A stretch of 64,000 nucleotides of DNA from Alcanivorax sp. DSM 26293 (GCF_900107995.1 NZ_FNUM01000001.1:124001-188000); one strand, 5' to 3'. Positions 27,331 to 36,263 are shown, counted from the first letter of the stretch. The notes: generated by a model from the letters alone, not told the origin. A program made the numbers and translations.

Positions 27331-29286
27331 ATGAGCTTTGAAAAAATCCTGATTGCCAACCGTGGCGAGATTGCTTGCCGGGTCATCGCCACCGCCCAGT
27401 CCCTGGGCTACCGGACCGTGGCGGTCTATTCCGAACCGGATGCCGGTGCTAGTCATGTACAACTGGCGGACGAAGCGGTGTGTGTTGGGCCGGCCCTGGC
27501 CAGCGCGTCCTATCTGAACGTGGATGCCCTGCTCGATGCCTGCCGCAAGACCGGTGCCGATGCGGTGCATCCGGGCTATGGCTTTCTTTCCGAAAATGCC
27601 GGCTTTTCCCGGGCGTGCAAGGACGCCGGCATTACCTTTATCGGCCCGGACGAAGATGCCATTCACCTGATGGGCTCCAAGCGCCTGTCGAAGCTGGCCA
27701 TGATTGAAGCGGGTGTCCCCTGCATTCCCGGCTACGAAGGCGAAGACCAGAGCGACGCCACTCTGCTGAAGGAAGCCGAACGCATCGGCCTGCCGCTGAT
27801 GATCAAGGCCAGCGCCGGTGGTGGCGGCCGCGGCATGCGCGTGGTCACCGATGCCAGCGAGATTCCCGCCCAGCTGAAAAGCGCCCGCCAGGAAGCCAAA
27901 AGTGCATTCGGCAGCGACGAGCTGATCCTGGAGCGCGCCGTGATGCAGCCACGGCATGTGGAAATCCAGGTATTCGGCGACCGCCATGGCCATGTGATCC
28001 ATCTGGGTGAGCGCGACTGTTCGGTACAGCGCCGCCACCAGAAGGTAGTGGAAGAAGCACCCTCCCCGGCCGTGGACGAGGCCCTGCGCCAAGAGATGGG
28101 CGAAGCGGCGGTCAATGCGGCCAAGGCCTGCAACTATGTTGGGGCCGGCACGGTGGAATTCCTGCTGGCGCCGGAGGGGGATTTCTTCTTCCTGGAAATG
28201 AACACCCGCCTGCAGGTGGAGCATCCGGTCACGGAGCTGGTCACCGGCCTGGATCTGGTGGCCTGGCAGATCAAGGTGGCCCGGGGCGAGCCTCTCCCCC
28301 TGACCCAGGAACAGGTCAGGCTCACCGGCCACGCCATGGAGGTGCGCCTGTACGCCGAGGACCCGGCGCAAAACTACATGCCGCAAACCGGGCCAGTGCT
28401 GCGCTGGCAACCGGCCAGTGGCGATGGTGTGCGTATCGATCATGGCCTTGTGGAAGGCTACGAGGTGGGCAGCCACTACGATCCCATGTTGGCCAAGATC
28501 ATTGCCGTGGGTGACAGCCGTGAAGACGCCCGGCGACGTCTGATACGTGCCGTGGAGGACACGGTGCTAATGGGTGTTCGGGATAACCGCCCCTTCCTGG
28601 CTGCCATCCTGCGCCATCCGGTATTTGCCCGCGGTGAAGCCACCACCGCCTTCATCGGCGAAGATTTTGCCGACGACGCCAGCATGGCCGGCGAAGCGCC
28701 ATCCAGCCAGCTCTGGGCCCTGGCGGCCCTGCTCCGCTGTGAGGCAGAAACACCGTCAGCGGATCTGCGCGGCTGGCACTCCAGCACTCTGGGAGCGCAA
28801 CCGGTCCAGCTTCGCTGCGGCGACCATGAGCAGACGGTCTATATCCGCTATCAGGACAACCACGCGGAGCTGATCGTGGGCGAGAACAGCCATCGCATCG
28901 CGACTCTGGCTCCCGGTCTTGCCACCATTGACGGCGTCCAGCAGCGCTACCGCATGTGCCAGGATGGCAAACAAAGCTGGCTGCAATGGCAAGGCCATAG
29001 TCTCTGTTTCGAGGATGCTACCCACAGCGCAGCGGGCACCAGCGATCAGGCCGGCTCCGGTCAGATTCGCGCGCCCATGGATGGGGCCGTGATCGAGGTA
29101 TGCGCCAAAGCCGGTGACGCGGTGAAACGTGGTCAGGTGCTGGTCATCATGGAGGCCATGAAGATGGAGCACAGCCTCAAGGCGGATTGTGATGGTACCG
29201 TGGAATCCGCAGATCTGGCGGTTGGAAGCCAAGTCAAGCGTCAACAATTGCTGGTCAGCATCAAACCGGACAGTCCGGAGACATAA
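27331..29286 (+). CDS. atuF: Acyl-CoA carboxylase alpha (biotin) subunit, geranyl-CoA type
   Basis: A 651-residue protein with the full set of domains. The biotin carboxylase (KILIANRGEIACRV at the N-terminus, ASAGGGGRGMRVV ATP loop, EMNTRLQVEHPVTE) covers about residues 1-450. A linker with the BT fold follows, and the C-terminal biotin carrier domain has MEAMKMEHS, where the second-Met-flanked Lys is biotinylated. The AAGGAAC site favours the start at 27331. It partners with the AtuC-like subunit. The last gene of the operon in the atu order; no HMG-lyase gene follows. Confidence 0.86.
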   Translation: MSFEKILIANRGEIACRVIATAQSLGYRTVAVYSEPDAGASHVQLADEAVCVGPALASASYLNVDALLDACRKTGADAVHPGYGFLSENAGFSRACKDAGITFIGPDEDAIHLMGSKRLSKLAMIEAGVPCIPGYEGEDQSDATLLKEAERIGLPLMIKASAGGGGRGMRVVTDASEIPAQLKSARQEAKSAFGSDELILERAVMQPRHVEIQVFGDRHGHVIHLGERDCSVQRRHQKVVEEAPSPAVDEALRQEMGEAAVNAAKACNYVGAGTVEFLLAPEGDFFFLEMNTRLQVEHPVTELVTGLDLVAWQIKVARGEPLPLTQEQVRLTGHAMEVRLYAEDPAQNYMPQTGPVLRWQPASGDGVRIDHGLVEGYEVGSHYDPMLAKIIAVGDSREDARRRLIRAVEDTVLMGVRDNRPFLAAILRHPVFARGEATTAFIGEDFADDASMAGEAPSSQLWALAALLRCEAETPSADLRGWHSSTLGAQPVQLRCGDHEQTVYIRYQDNHAELIVGENSHRIATLAPGLATIDGVQQRYRMCQDGKQSWLQWQGHSLCFEDATHSAAGTSDQAGSGQIRAPMDGAVIEVCAKAGDAVKRGQVLVIMEAMKMEHSLKADCDGTVESADLAVGSQVKRQQLLVSIKPDSPET

Positions 29287-29583
29287 TTCGTCAGTGACAA
29301 ATCACTAACGGAGAAGGACACTCCATCGTGGTTCAATAATTTGCATCGGGCAGACAAGGCCAATTCGGAACGCCGCAATCTGCCCCGGCACAGCGACGGG
29401 GCGGGGCTCTTGCCCTGCCCTGGTGCTACGGTTAAGGTAAGCGCCCGCTTGCCAATACTGGGTTCCCGGCTGAACCGCCTTCGGATAATCGTTTGCATGC
29501 CATGATCGAATCACAGGCCTGTATCGACGGTTTCTGAGGTGTTGCGCCAGGGCCTTCCAAGAACACAGACTAATGGAGATCCT
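29287..29583. promoter_or_regulatory. Spacer between atuF and the acyl-CoA synthetase gene
   Basis: A 297-bp gap. It contains a short palindrome AGTGA-CAAA-TCACT (29293-29306) directly after atuF, a GC-rich hairpin near 29398-29420 without a T-run, and no gene. The synthetase may have its own promoter here; the palindrome could be an operator, but this is only a suggestion. Confidence 0.35.
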
Positions 29584-31413
29584 ATGAGCAACGCCGACAT
29601 CATCACGTTGCCCAAGCTTCTGTCCAAGGTTCCCGAAGTGGTCAGCAATCTGCCAGGCCTGATCAAGGGCTCGCGGATGGCCAAGATCACTGACACCACC
29701 AAGCCTCTGGGCCTGGGCGTGGCCATCGAGCGAGCCACTGGCATGAACCCCAACGGTGCCGCACTGATTTACGAGGACACCGAGCTTACCTACAAGCAGT
29801 TCAATGCCTGGACCAACCGGTTGGCAGATTATCTGGCCTCCATCGGCCTGAAGAAAGGCGACACCATCGCCGTCAACATCGAAAATCGCCCGGAACTGCT
29901 CGTCACTGTAGCGGCCTGCGCCAAGCTGGGGGTCTGCGCGGCCCTGATCAATACCTCCCAGCGCGGCAAGGTACTGATTCATTCTTTCAATCTGGTGAAA
30001 CCCAAGGCGGCCATCGTCGGTGAGGAGCTGGTGCAAGCCGTGGAAGAAGTCCGTGGCGACCTGGACCTGAAAGACAACTTCTTCTTCTTTGCCGATCAGG
30101 ACACGCTGGAAAATCCGGGTGAAGCCCCCTCGGGTTACAAGAACCTGGCCAGCGAAATCAAGGACTGCTCCAGCGAGAATCCTGCCTCCACCAAGCAGAC
30201 CTTCTTGCGTGACCCGCTCTTTTATATCTATACCTCCGGGACGACCGGGCTACCCAAGGCGGTGGTGTTCAATCATGGTCGTTGGGAAAAAGCCTACGGT
30301 GGCTTTGGCTACTCTGCGGTGCGCCTGAACAAGGAAGACCGTCTCTACACCACCTTGCCCTTCTACCACGCCACCGGCATGGTCATCTGCTGGACATCGG
30401 TACTGGCACCCGCCGGCACCCTGGTACTGGCGCGCAAGTTCTCCGCCAGTGGTTTCTGGGATGACGTTCGCCGCCACGGTTGTACCGCATTCGGCTATGT
30501 GGGGGAGCTGTGTCGCTACCTGCACGAGCAGCCGGAAAAACCCAATGACCAGGACAACAAGGTTCACACCATTGTTGGCAACGGCCTGCGCCCGAGCATC
30601 TGGAAGGATTTCAAGGAGCGTTTCGGCATTGAGCGTGTGGTTGAGCTGTATGCCTCCTCCGAGGGCAACGTGGCCTTCACCAATGTATTCAACTTCGACA
30701 ACACCGTAGGCTTCTCACCGGTCAGCTATGCCATCGTCAAGTACGACAAGGAAAAGGACGAACCGGTACGTGACAGCAACGGCAACATGATCAAGGTAGG
30801 CAAGGGCGAATCCGGCCTGATGCTCGGCGAGATCACTGACAAGACCCCGTTCGATGGTTACACGGACCCGGAAAAGACCGAAAAATCCATTTTCCGTAAC
30901 GTCTTCAAGAAAGGCGATGCCTGGTTCAACACCGGCGACATGATGCGTGATATCGGCTTCCGTCATGCACAGTTCGTGGATCGCCTGGGTGACACCTTCC
31001 GCTGGAAAGGCGAGAACGTATCTACCACCGAGGTAGAGCAGATCCTGGACGGGTTCGATGGCATTCAGGAATCCGTGGTTTACGGGGTGGAAATTCCTAA
31101 TACCAACGGCCGGGCCGGCATGGCACAGGTTCGCCTGACCAGCCACCACAGCGAATTCGACTTCCAGGGCCTGTGTGCCTACCTGAAGCGTGAGCTGCCC
31201 CCCTACGCCATTCCCGTCTTCCTGCGCATCAACGAACAGGCCATGGAAACCACGGGCACCTTCAAACACCAGAAAAACAAGCTCAAAGAGCAGAAGTATG
31301 ACCTGAGCCAGCAAGACAATGCGGTGTACGTATTGCTTCCCAAGGCCGACTGCTACCAGCAGCTTGACAAGGCAACCCAGGAAGGCATCGACAACGGCGA
31401 ACACCGTTTCTGA
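29584..31413 (+). CDS. Long-chain (FATP-type) acyl-CoA synthetase
   Basis: A 609-residue adenylate-forming enzyme. The AMP-binding motif YIYTSGTTGLPKAVVFNHGRW, LYASSEGNVAF, FNTGDMMRDIGF and RFRWKGENVSTTEVE-like C-terminal motif (DTFRWKGENVSTTE) place it in the FATP/very-long-chain acyl-CoA synthetase group. It activates fatty acids to acyl-CoA, probably at the inner membrane. The start at 29584 has GGAG five bases upstream. In P. aeruginosa the atu cluster ends with an acyl-CoA synthetase (AtuH), so this gene could serve the pathway, but a 297-bp gap leaves it open. A strong terminator follows. Confidence 0.86.
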   Translation: MSNADIITLPKLLSKVPEVVSNLPGLIKGSRMAKITDTTKPLGLGVAIERATGMNPNGAALIYEDTELTYKQFNAWTNRLADYLASIGLKKGDTIAVNIENRPELLVTVAACAKLGVCAALINTSQRGKVLIHSFNLVKPKAAIVGEELVQAVEEVRGDLDLKDNFFFFADQDTLENPGEAPSGYKNLASEIKDCSSENPASTKQTFLRDPLFYIYTSGTTGLPKAVVFNHGRWEKAYGGFGYSAVRLNKEDRLYTTLPFYHATGMVICWTSVLAPAGTLVLARKFSASGFWDDVRRHGCTAFGYVGELCRYLHEQPEKPNDQDNKVHTIVGNGLRPSIWKDFKERFGIERVVELYASSEGNVAFTNVFNFDNTVGFSPVSYAIVKYDKEKDEPVRDSNGNMIKVGKGESGLMLGEITDKTPFDGYTDPEKTEKSIFRNVFKKGDAWFNTGDMMRDIGFRHAQFVDRLGDTFRWKGENVSTTEVEQILDGFDGIQESVVYGVEIPNTNGRAGMAQVRLTSHHSEFDFQGLCAYLKRELPPYAIPVFLRINEQAMETTGTFKHQKNKLKEQKYDLSQQDNAVYVLLPKADCYQQLDKATQEGIDNGEHRF

Positions 31414-31440
31414 TCCTTTTTTTCCGGCTTGTCCTGAAAA

Positions 31441-31468
31441 AAGGGTGCCTTCGGGCACCCTTTTTTTT
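31441..31468 (+). terminator. Strong rho-independent terminator after the synthetase gene
   Basis: Perfect 9-bp stem AAGGGTGCC / GGCACCCTT with a TTCG tetraloop, followed by eight T. A-rich sequence on the other side makes it potentially bidirectional. Confidence 0.92.
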
Positions 31469-32728
31469 CGTTCATCAGGGATTAGCGGAAACAAGAGCGC
31501 GGCTTGCAGCAAAGACGTCAGACGGCTGGCGCCGGGATCTCTTTCCGGATGACAGAACAACCCTGGATCAGCCCCTCAATGCCACACGGCTCCCGTAGAG
31601 TGCACTGAGCCTAGGGCGAACTGCACCATCAAATGCCGGGCCGGTAAAGCCCGCCCCAGGCTCAGCGAACCCTGGGTGTTTGCGACCATAAACAGGCTCC
31701 CCGCAGCATTGGGCAGCCCAATCCCCTGCCAACACGTTATTCTCCTCACGCCCTCTCTCCCCGAGAGTGATTTTCCCCGTGCCTTCGGTAACGCAAAACC
31801 AGACATCGTGCAGCGCCGGTGCCCCTGCCATGCCAGCCGTTTGCCCCTTGATTCCATCAATACACGATGGGTAAATTCTTCCACACCCCGGCAACTATCC
31901 CCATGCGCTGTGGACAACTCTGTGCAGGACCTCAGGAAAACACGCTGAACCCCTTTAATGGCAAGGCTTTCGGCTGTTTGCATGATTTTCCACCAGGACA
32001 GGGATTGACAGATCGGGACGGACTCCGGGCCGGTCATCGCTCCTTCTTGATGTTACCCACATAATCTGTGGATAAAATTGTGGAGAAGCTGAGAAGAATC
32101 GCCGCAAGGCCACGGAAAAAGGCCATCGTCTCTGAATGCCTGATATTTACACAATCAGCAAAACTGATAATTCTCAGCAACTTAGCGCTACTCTTCGCGA
32201 AATGAAAAATGACAAAGGGGTGACAGACCCTCCCCCTGGCCCTGTCACAAGCTTGTGTAAAAGCGCCATTAATTGCTTGAATTGAACCCGGCAGGAGGGG
32301 ACGCCTGCTGATTAATACTCCCCCTGATCAGCAGGGCCCGATTCTTTTCCACAGAAGCTGTGGATAAACCTGTGCATAGCCAGTACACAACCGCCCTATC
32401 TCACCGGTTTTTCACGGCTATTGACGACATGGCTATTTTTTAACCAATAAATAAAATCATTAGTATTCAATTGGTTACGCTGTTTTTTATGTCCTATTCA
32501 CGGGTTTGTCATATTTTATTGTAGAAAAAGCCCATTGACAGAAACCTGTGAACAAAACTGGGGCATGAAGACGTTACCAAGGGTGACAGCGTGGTACACC
32601 CGTTCCGGACAACTGCTGGGTGATACCCCCAGTGAATGATTCACAGATGGAACAAACCACCCGGTAAGACGGTAACGCGCACAAAGAGATTGTCGTGGTG
32701 ATCCTGGGGGCGTCGTGTAAACCGGAGA
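31469..32728. other. 1.26-kb gene-free region with a DnaA-box cluster
   Basis: The region lies between two convergent genes that each have their own terminator, so no promoter is needed here. I find no supportable gene: the frames present are Cys/Trp-rich and lack ribosome-binding sites. Matches to the E. coli DnaA-box consensus TTWTNCACA occur at 32067-32075, 32254-32262, 32345-32353 and 32359-32367. One-mismatch sites occur at 31909, 32079, 32371 and 32547. An AT-rich block follows (32430-32520; 32461-32520 is 30% GC by count). Perfect palindromes lie at 32246-32257 and 32632-32644, and a 9-bp hairpin at 32304-32335. It may be a DnaA-titration or reactivation site, an origin-like sequence or an uncharted RNA. 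Confidence 0.5.
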
Positions 32729-32760
32729 CAAAAAAAACGGGTACCAAGGGGGTACCCGTT
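32729..32760 (-). terminator. Terminator of the phasin gene
   Basis: Perfect 10-bp stem AACGGGTACC / GGTACCCGTT (32736-32745, 32751-32760) with a T-tract on the minus strand, 52 bp beyond the phasin stop. Confidence 0.9.
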
Positions 32761-32812
32761 AAAAGACACCACTAAGGGGTTAGCGGTGTGCGCTACAACA
32801 CTGTTTGGCGCC

Positions 32813-33274
32813 TCAGCTCTTCTTGCGGCTGCGGCGTTTTGGAGCTGCGGGGTCAGAGGAGGCAGACACATCGTCCTCCGCCTTGTTCAGAGCGCTGGTC
32901 AGCTCCTGAACCCGTTTCTCCAGCTCTTCGACTTCCCGCTTGTTGGGCAGGCCCAGACGGGACAGCGCCTTGTTCAGGCGATCATCGAAGGCTTTCTCCA
33001 TCTTTTCCATGGTTTCGCCGGTATGGTGACGAACCCGTTCCTTGATCTCTTCCACCCGGGACTCGGTCTTGTCCTTGGTGTGGCGCTCCACTTCGCGGCC
33101 GGCTTCAACCAGGGCATCAAAAAAACCACTGCCCTCTTCCTCGGCCCTTGCGAAGGCACCCAGACCCGCCAGCCAAATCTGGTGGGTATACTTGCGAATA
33201 TCTCTTGAGGCACCACTCAGGGCCTTCAACGGGCTAGTATTCCGCCCTTCTTTCTCATTCTCGTTATCGGACAT
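32813..33274 (-). CDS. Phasin family protein (PHA-granule associated, PhaI/PhaF-like)
   Basis: A 153-residue protein. The motif IWLAGLGAFARAEEEGSGFFDALVEAGREVE is the core of the PhaI/PhaF phasin family, which coats polyhydroxyalkanoate granules. A coiled-coil segment (REVEELEKRVQELTSAL, about residues 105-125) and a short basic tail (KRRSRKKS) follow. The tail is much shorter than the PhaF histone-like tail. The start at 33274 has GGGAG upstream. No PHA synthase is in the window, so granule binding is assumed from family. Confidence 0.85.
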   Translation of the reverse strand: MSDNENEKEGRNTSPLKALSGASRDIRKYTHQIWLAGLGAFARAEEEGSGFFDALVEAGREVERHTKDKTESRVEEIKERVRHHTGETMEKMEKAFDDRLNKALSRLGLPNKREVEELEKRVQELTSALNKAEDDVSASSDPAAPKRRSRKKS

Positions 33275-33443
33275 AATCCAAACTCCCGAAGGCAATTCCA
33301 CGAGCGAATGCAGCGGGAACAACACGCAACACCGTGAGCACGTGGGGTAAATTATAGGGGGGTAGTGATACAGGTTTGCACAGGGTTGTCTGACAATTAT
33401 TCAATCAATAATTATGTGATCAATTTCTCATCAGCACGGGCAA

Positions 33444-33755
33444 TTATTCACCCAGATCATCCTCATCCGGCCGCCGATTCCCAATCAGCCCCATGCCGCG
33501 GGCAAGATCCCGGGCACTGTTGCGGATCACATCCCGGGAACGACCGGTCAACAAATCCACAAACCGTTTTCTCAGGCGCTCTTCGAGCTGGTTGGCACCG
33601 TCTTCGAGACGACGGTCCACCTTGCGCTCGATTTTCGGCCCCAAATAAAAGTGACCGATCAGCCCCAGCACCACCAGGGTCAACAGGGAAGAGGCTCCCG
33701 CCGCCGCAAACAACAACCACCCCAGGGTGGCAATGTCTATCTGCAGCGTATCCAT
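33444..33755 (-). CDS. Small single-span membrane protein, coupled to DUF445
   Basis: A 103-residue protein. An N-terminal membrane helix (about residues 8-30, LGWLLFAAAGASSLLTLVVL) is followed by a charged helical tail with GHFYLGPKIERKVDRRLED and RNSARDLARGMG. Its ATG overlaps the stop of the DUF445 gene (TGATG), so the two are translationally coupled. It resembles the protein at 36307 in length and pattern (G-x-FY-x-x-P, then RN...R.LAR). Function unknown; probably a partner of the DUF445 membrane protein. Confidence 0.72.
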   Translation of the reverse strand: MDTLQIDIATLGWLLFAAAGASSLLTLVVLGLIGHFYLGPKIERKVDRRLEDGANQLEERLRKRFVDLLTGRSRDVIRNSARDLARGMGLIGNRRPDEDDLGE

Positions 33756-34975
33756 CAAGCCGCTCCGAACATGAACAGCAGTTGCCCGACCCCGGCCATG
33801 GCGCCGAGGAAGCCACCCACCACAATCAGGATCCATTCATCTTCCTGGAAAGCCGGGCGCAACAGGTCCTGGAACTCTTCAGAGCTGAGTGCCTGCATAC
33901 GCTCTGCCATGAGCTTCTCGACGATCAGGCCACGCTCCTTGTTAAAGCCCTGGTCCTCGAACGGCTCTACCGCCAGATCCACAGCCTTGTCTTCCACAGC
34001 CTTCTTGAGATCGGCATATCCTTCCGGACCCACCGTCAACTGGGCAGCGGTTCGCACCACGCCGCCATTCAGCAGGGGCTTGAGGTGGCGCTTGATAAGG
34101 GCTTTCGTGCGGTCTCCACGGGGGCCATTGACCACCTGATACATGATATTGCGCAGGGTAATCACTTCATCGGTGGAAAGGCGGGCAAAGGATTCGGCCA
34201 CATCCTTCTGGCGCTTCAGGAAAAGCCCCTGTATCCGGAACGGCCCAATCTTCACAGGGTTGAGCGGCCGGAAAATCAGGTTCAGCGCCAGCCAGTTGGT
34301 GGCGATACCGACGATAAAGCCGAAGAATGGCAGCACCCAGTTTTCCGGCACAAAGATAAACACCGGCACCTGGATCAGACCGAAGAGAAACCCGAAGTAA
34401 AACCCGGAGTTGGTGATAAAACGGAATTCCGGGTCACCCACTTCCTGGAACATCTGCACCATGAGCGCCTTGTCTTCGCTCATCTGGGTGGTAACCATAT
34501 GCTTCATGTCCACCAGGCTGTCCAGGTTGCGGCTGATGTCATCAACCACATTGTCCATGACCGCGGGAATCGCACGGCGGGCGCGGGCGTAGACACGCTT
34601 GCGCACCAGCAAAGGCAGGTTTTCCCAGAGCACCGCATTGCGCTCGGTCATCACCTCATCGGTGTATTCTTCGATTCGGGACTGGATGGTGCGGGTAAGG
34701 TGGGCAGAAATCTTCTCCGGTTCCATCTCGCGAAAGAACTCGTCCAGACTGCCCAGTTTGGAAAGGGCCTTGTCGACCACTATACCTGCCATCTTTTCGA
34801 CCTTGGAGGGAATGATTCCCTGCCAGCCGAAGATGGGCCGAATACCAATGAATTCCAGCGGATAGAACGTCATTTTGACGGCCATCCAGTTGGTGATCCA
34901 CCCTACGGCACCGGCGATGAAAGGTATACTGACGTACTTCCAGAAATCCGGGTACGAAAGCAATGATTCCAGCAT
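33755..34975 (-). CDS. DUF445 family membrane protein
   Basis: A 406-residue protein of the DUF445/YheB group. The N-terminal signature is IPFIAGAVGWITNWMAVKMTFYPLEFIG, with a second hydrophobic pair in the middle (FGFLFGLIQVPVFIFV and LPFFGFIVGIATNWLALNLIFRPLNP) that repeats the TNWxA...PL motif. A last hydrophobic segment lies at the C-terminus (IVVGGFLGAMAGVGQLLF). Helical soluble regions lie between. The start at 34975 is preferred over a TTG at 35032 because GGGAG precedes it and the membrane helix follows at once. Function of the family is not established. Confidence 0.84.
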   Translation of the reverse strand: MLESLLSYPDFWKYVSIPFIAGAVGWITNWMAVKMTFYPLEFIGIRPIFGWQGIIPSKVEKMAGIVVDKALSKLGSLDEFFREMEPEKISAHLTRTIQSRIEEYTDEVMTERNAVLWENLPLLVRKRVYARARRAIPAVMDNVVDDISRNLDSLVDMKHMVTTQMSEDKALMVQMFQEVGDPEFRFITNSGFYFGFLFGLIQVPVFIFVPENWVLPFFGFIVGIATNWLALNLIFRPLNPVKIGPFRIQGLFLKRQKDVAESFARLSTDEVITLRNIMYQVVNGPRGDRTKALIKRHLKPLLNGGVVRTAAQLTVGPEGYADLKKAVEDKAVDLAVEPFEDQGFNKERGLIVEKLMAERMQALSSEEFQDLLRPAFQEDEWILIVVGGFLGAMAGVGQLLFMFGAA

Positions 34976-35099
34976 TGAAAAACAACTCCCCTCCAAGGGC
35001 TTATGCACTGTAACGCGACAGCGCCAAGACAAACATATCCCGCTTTCGCCAATCCCGGTCTAAAAAGCCAATGTCGTTTGAAGGCAGCAACCTATCATG

Positions 35100-35379
35100 G
35101 GAGGTGCCCTTGAGGGCACCTCCGCTAGCCGGTTGCTACCTCTGCGGCTCCTGAAGCGTGCAGCTGTTGTGCTTCGTCACGACGGACAGGGTGGTTCCCT
35201 TTCCTAGTGGCGAAGCGCAGCAGATGTGCGCTTCAGGATCCGCCCTTCGGGGCTTCCAGGCTGGCCCGCACTCGTTGTTGCAATTTCTCGACAGGCAACC
35301 AGCATGCCTACAAAATTGCGCCTAGATTGCGAACCAGCCTGAAAGCCAGAGGCAGTAACCGGCTAACGGAGGTGCCCTT
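35100..35379. repeat. 280-bp nested inverted-repeat element (three-way-junction shape)
   Basis: Outer arms of 32 nt (35113-35144 and 35347-35378) match at 29 of 32 positions. Inside are two further hairpins: 35149-35176 with 35211-35238 (28 nt, 23 identical pairs plus four G-T pairs), and about 35253-35286 with 35314-35346. The 12-bp sequence GGAGGTGCCCTT occurs at both ends, and the left end is itself a palindrome. It fills the divergent spacer between DUF445 and the UbiJ-like gene. It could be a MITE-like element or encode a structured RNA. Confidence 0.75.
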
Positions 35380-35507
35380 TATTATAAAAGTCCCTAGTAT
35401 AGGTAGACGGGCCGCTAAATATAAGCAAGATAACGTAATTTTTGGCAACAAATCGGGACCCCAAGCGACAACGCGGTCTCATTTCAGGACAGGATTTTCC
35501 GTCATTT

Positions 35508-36263
35508 ATGCCTCAGACCGGTAGTTTTCCCCAGCTGATTGTGCTCGGTGGTTTGGAGAGCGCATTGAACCAGGCGCTCACAGGTAGCCAGCCCGGCCGC
35601 GACAGGTTAGCCGCACTGCACGGCACCGTCGTGCGGATCCGTGCGGAGCGTCCACTGTGGGTGCTTTACGTGCTGATCTATGAAGACGGGGTGGAACTGC
35701 TTACCGACTACGAAGGTAATGTCGATATCCGTGTACGCGGCCCCCTGGGCGCCATGGTCCACTGGCTGTTTGCCAGCGAACCCCTCACCGAACATGAATC
35801 CCTGCGGGTTACCGGCAGCGATCGACAGATCGCCCAACTCAATGAGCTGATCGAGAATTTCAGCCTGTGGCCACTGGTGCGCAACTGGCTGGACGATCAT
35901 GTCCGGCTCAAGGAGCTGCTTGACCTGCTGCGTCGGGAAGATCCCGTGTGGCTGGAAAAGCTGGCCACCCTGCCCCAACAGGTGGGCGACCTGGCGGAAC
36001 AGGTTGCACGTCAACAATTGATCCAGGAAGACATTCTCGAGGAACTCCGCCACCTGCGCGGCGAACTTCGCCGGGCCCGCAAGCTGGACCAGTTCTTCAC
36101 CCTCACAGGCACCCTGCTGATCCTGTTGTCCCTGTTGAAGGCATCGTCTCTCTGGGAGACCACCTGGCAGGCCCTGCAGCAGGACGTATTGTCCCTGGCC
36201 ATGCTGAGTCTGGGTATCGCCTTCCTGCTGGCGCGACTGCTGCCGGCCAGGGGCAGGCTATAG
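35508..36263 (+). CDS. UbiJ-like SCP2-domain protein with C-terminal membrane segments
   Basis: A 251-residue protein. Residues about 10-125 (LESALNQALTG, LAALHGTVVRI, GVELLTDYEGNVDIRVRGPLGAMVHWLF, RVTGSDRQIAQLNELIENF) follow the SCP2 sterol-carrier-like lipid-binding domain of UbiJ. A Glu/Arg-rich helical linker comes next, then two hydrophobic helices (about 205-245). UbiJ binds ubiquinone intermediates and is normally encoded between ubiE and ubiB; here those genes are absent, so this is probably a paralogue that holds a lipid at the membrane. Start at ATG 35508, after the nested repeat. Confidence 0.7.
   Translation: MPQTGSFPQLIVLGGLESALNQALTGSQPGRDRLAALHGTVVRIRAERPLWVLYVLIYEDGVELLTDYEGNVDIRVRGPLGAMVHWLFASEPLTEHESLRVTGSDRQIAQLNELIENFSLWPLVRNWLDDHVRLKELLDLLRREDPVWLEKLATLPQQVGDLAEQVARQQLIQEDILEELRHLRGELRRARKLDQFFTLTGTLLILLSLLKASSLWETTWQALQQDVLSLAMLSLGIAFLLARLLPARGRL

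Noticed and set aside
23291..29286. Leucine (liu/methylcrotonyl-CoA) operon
   Set aside because: The carboxylase subunits alone would fit, but the DUF1446 gene, the SDR and the absence of HMG-CoA lyase match the atu order instead.
31568..32037. Minus-strand frames of 108 and 153 codons in the gene-free region
   Set aside because: Cys-, Trp- and Ser-rich products without domains or a Shine-Dalgarno, overlapping each other in different frames. Not supported as genes.
31469..32728. Chromosomal oriC
   Set aside because: DnaA boxes and an AT-rich block are present, but dnaA, dnaN, gidA and rpmH are absent; genes on both sides are metabolic. An accessory DnaA-binding site fits better.
35100..35379. 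Nested inverted repeat as an integron attC site
   Set aside because: The arms are much longer than attC, the core RYYYAAC/GTTRRRY pair is not present at the ends, and no integrase or cassette array is near.
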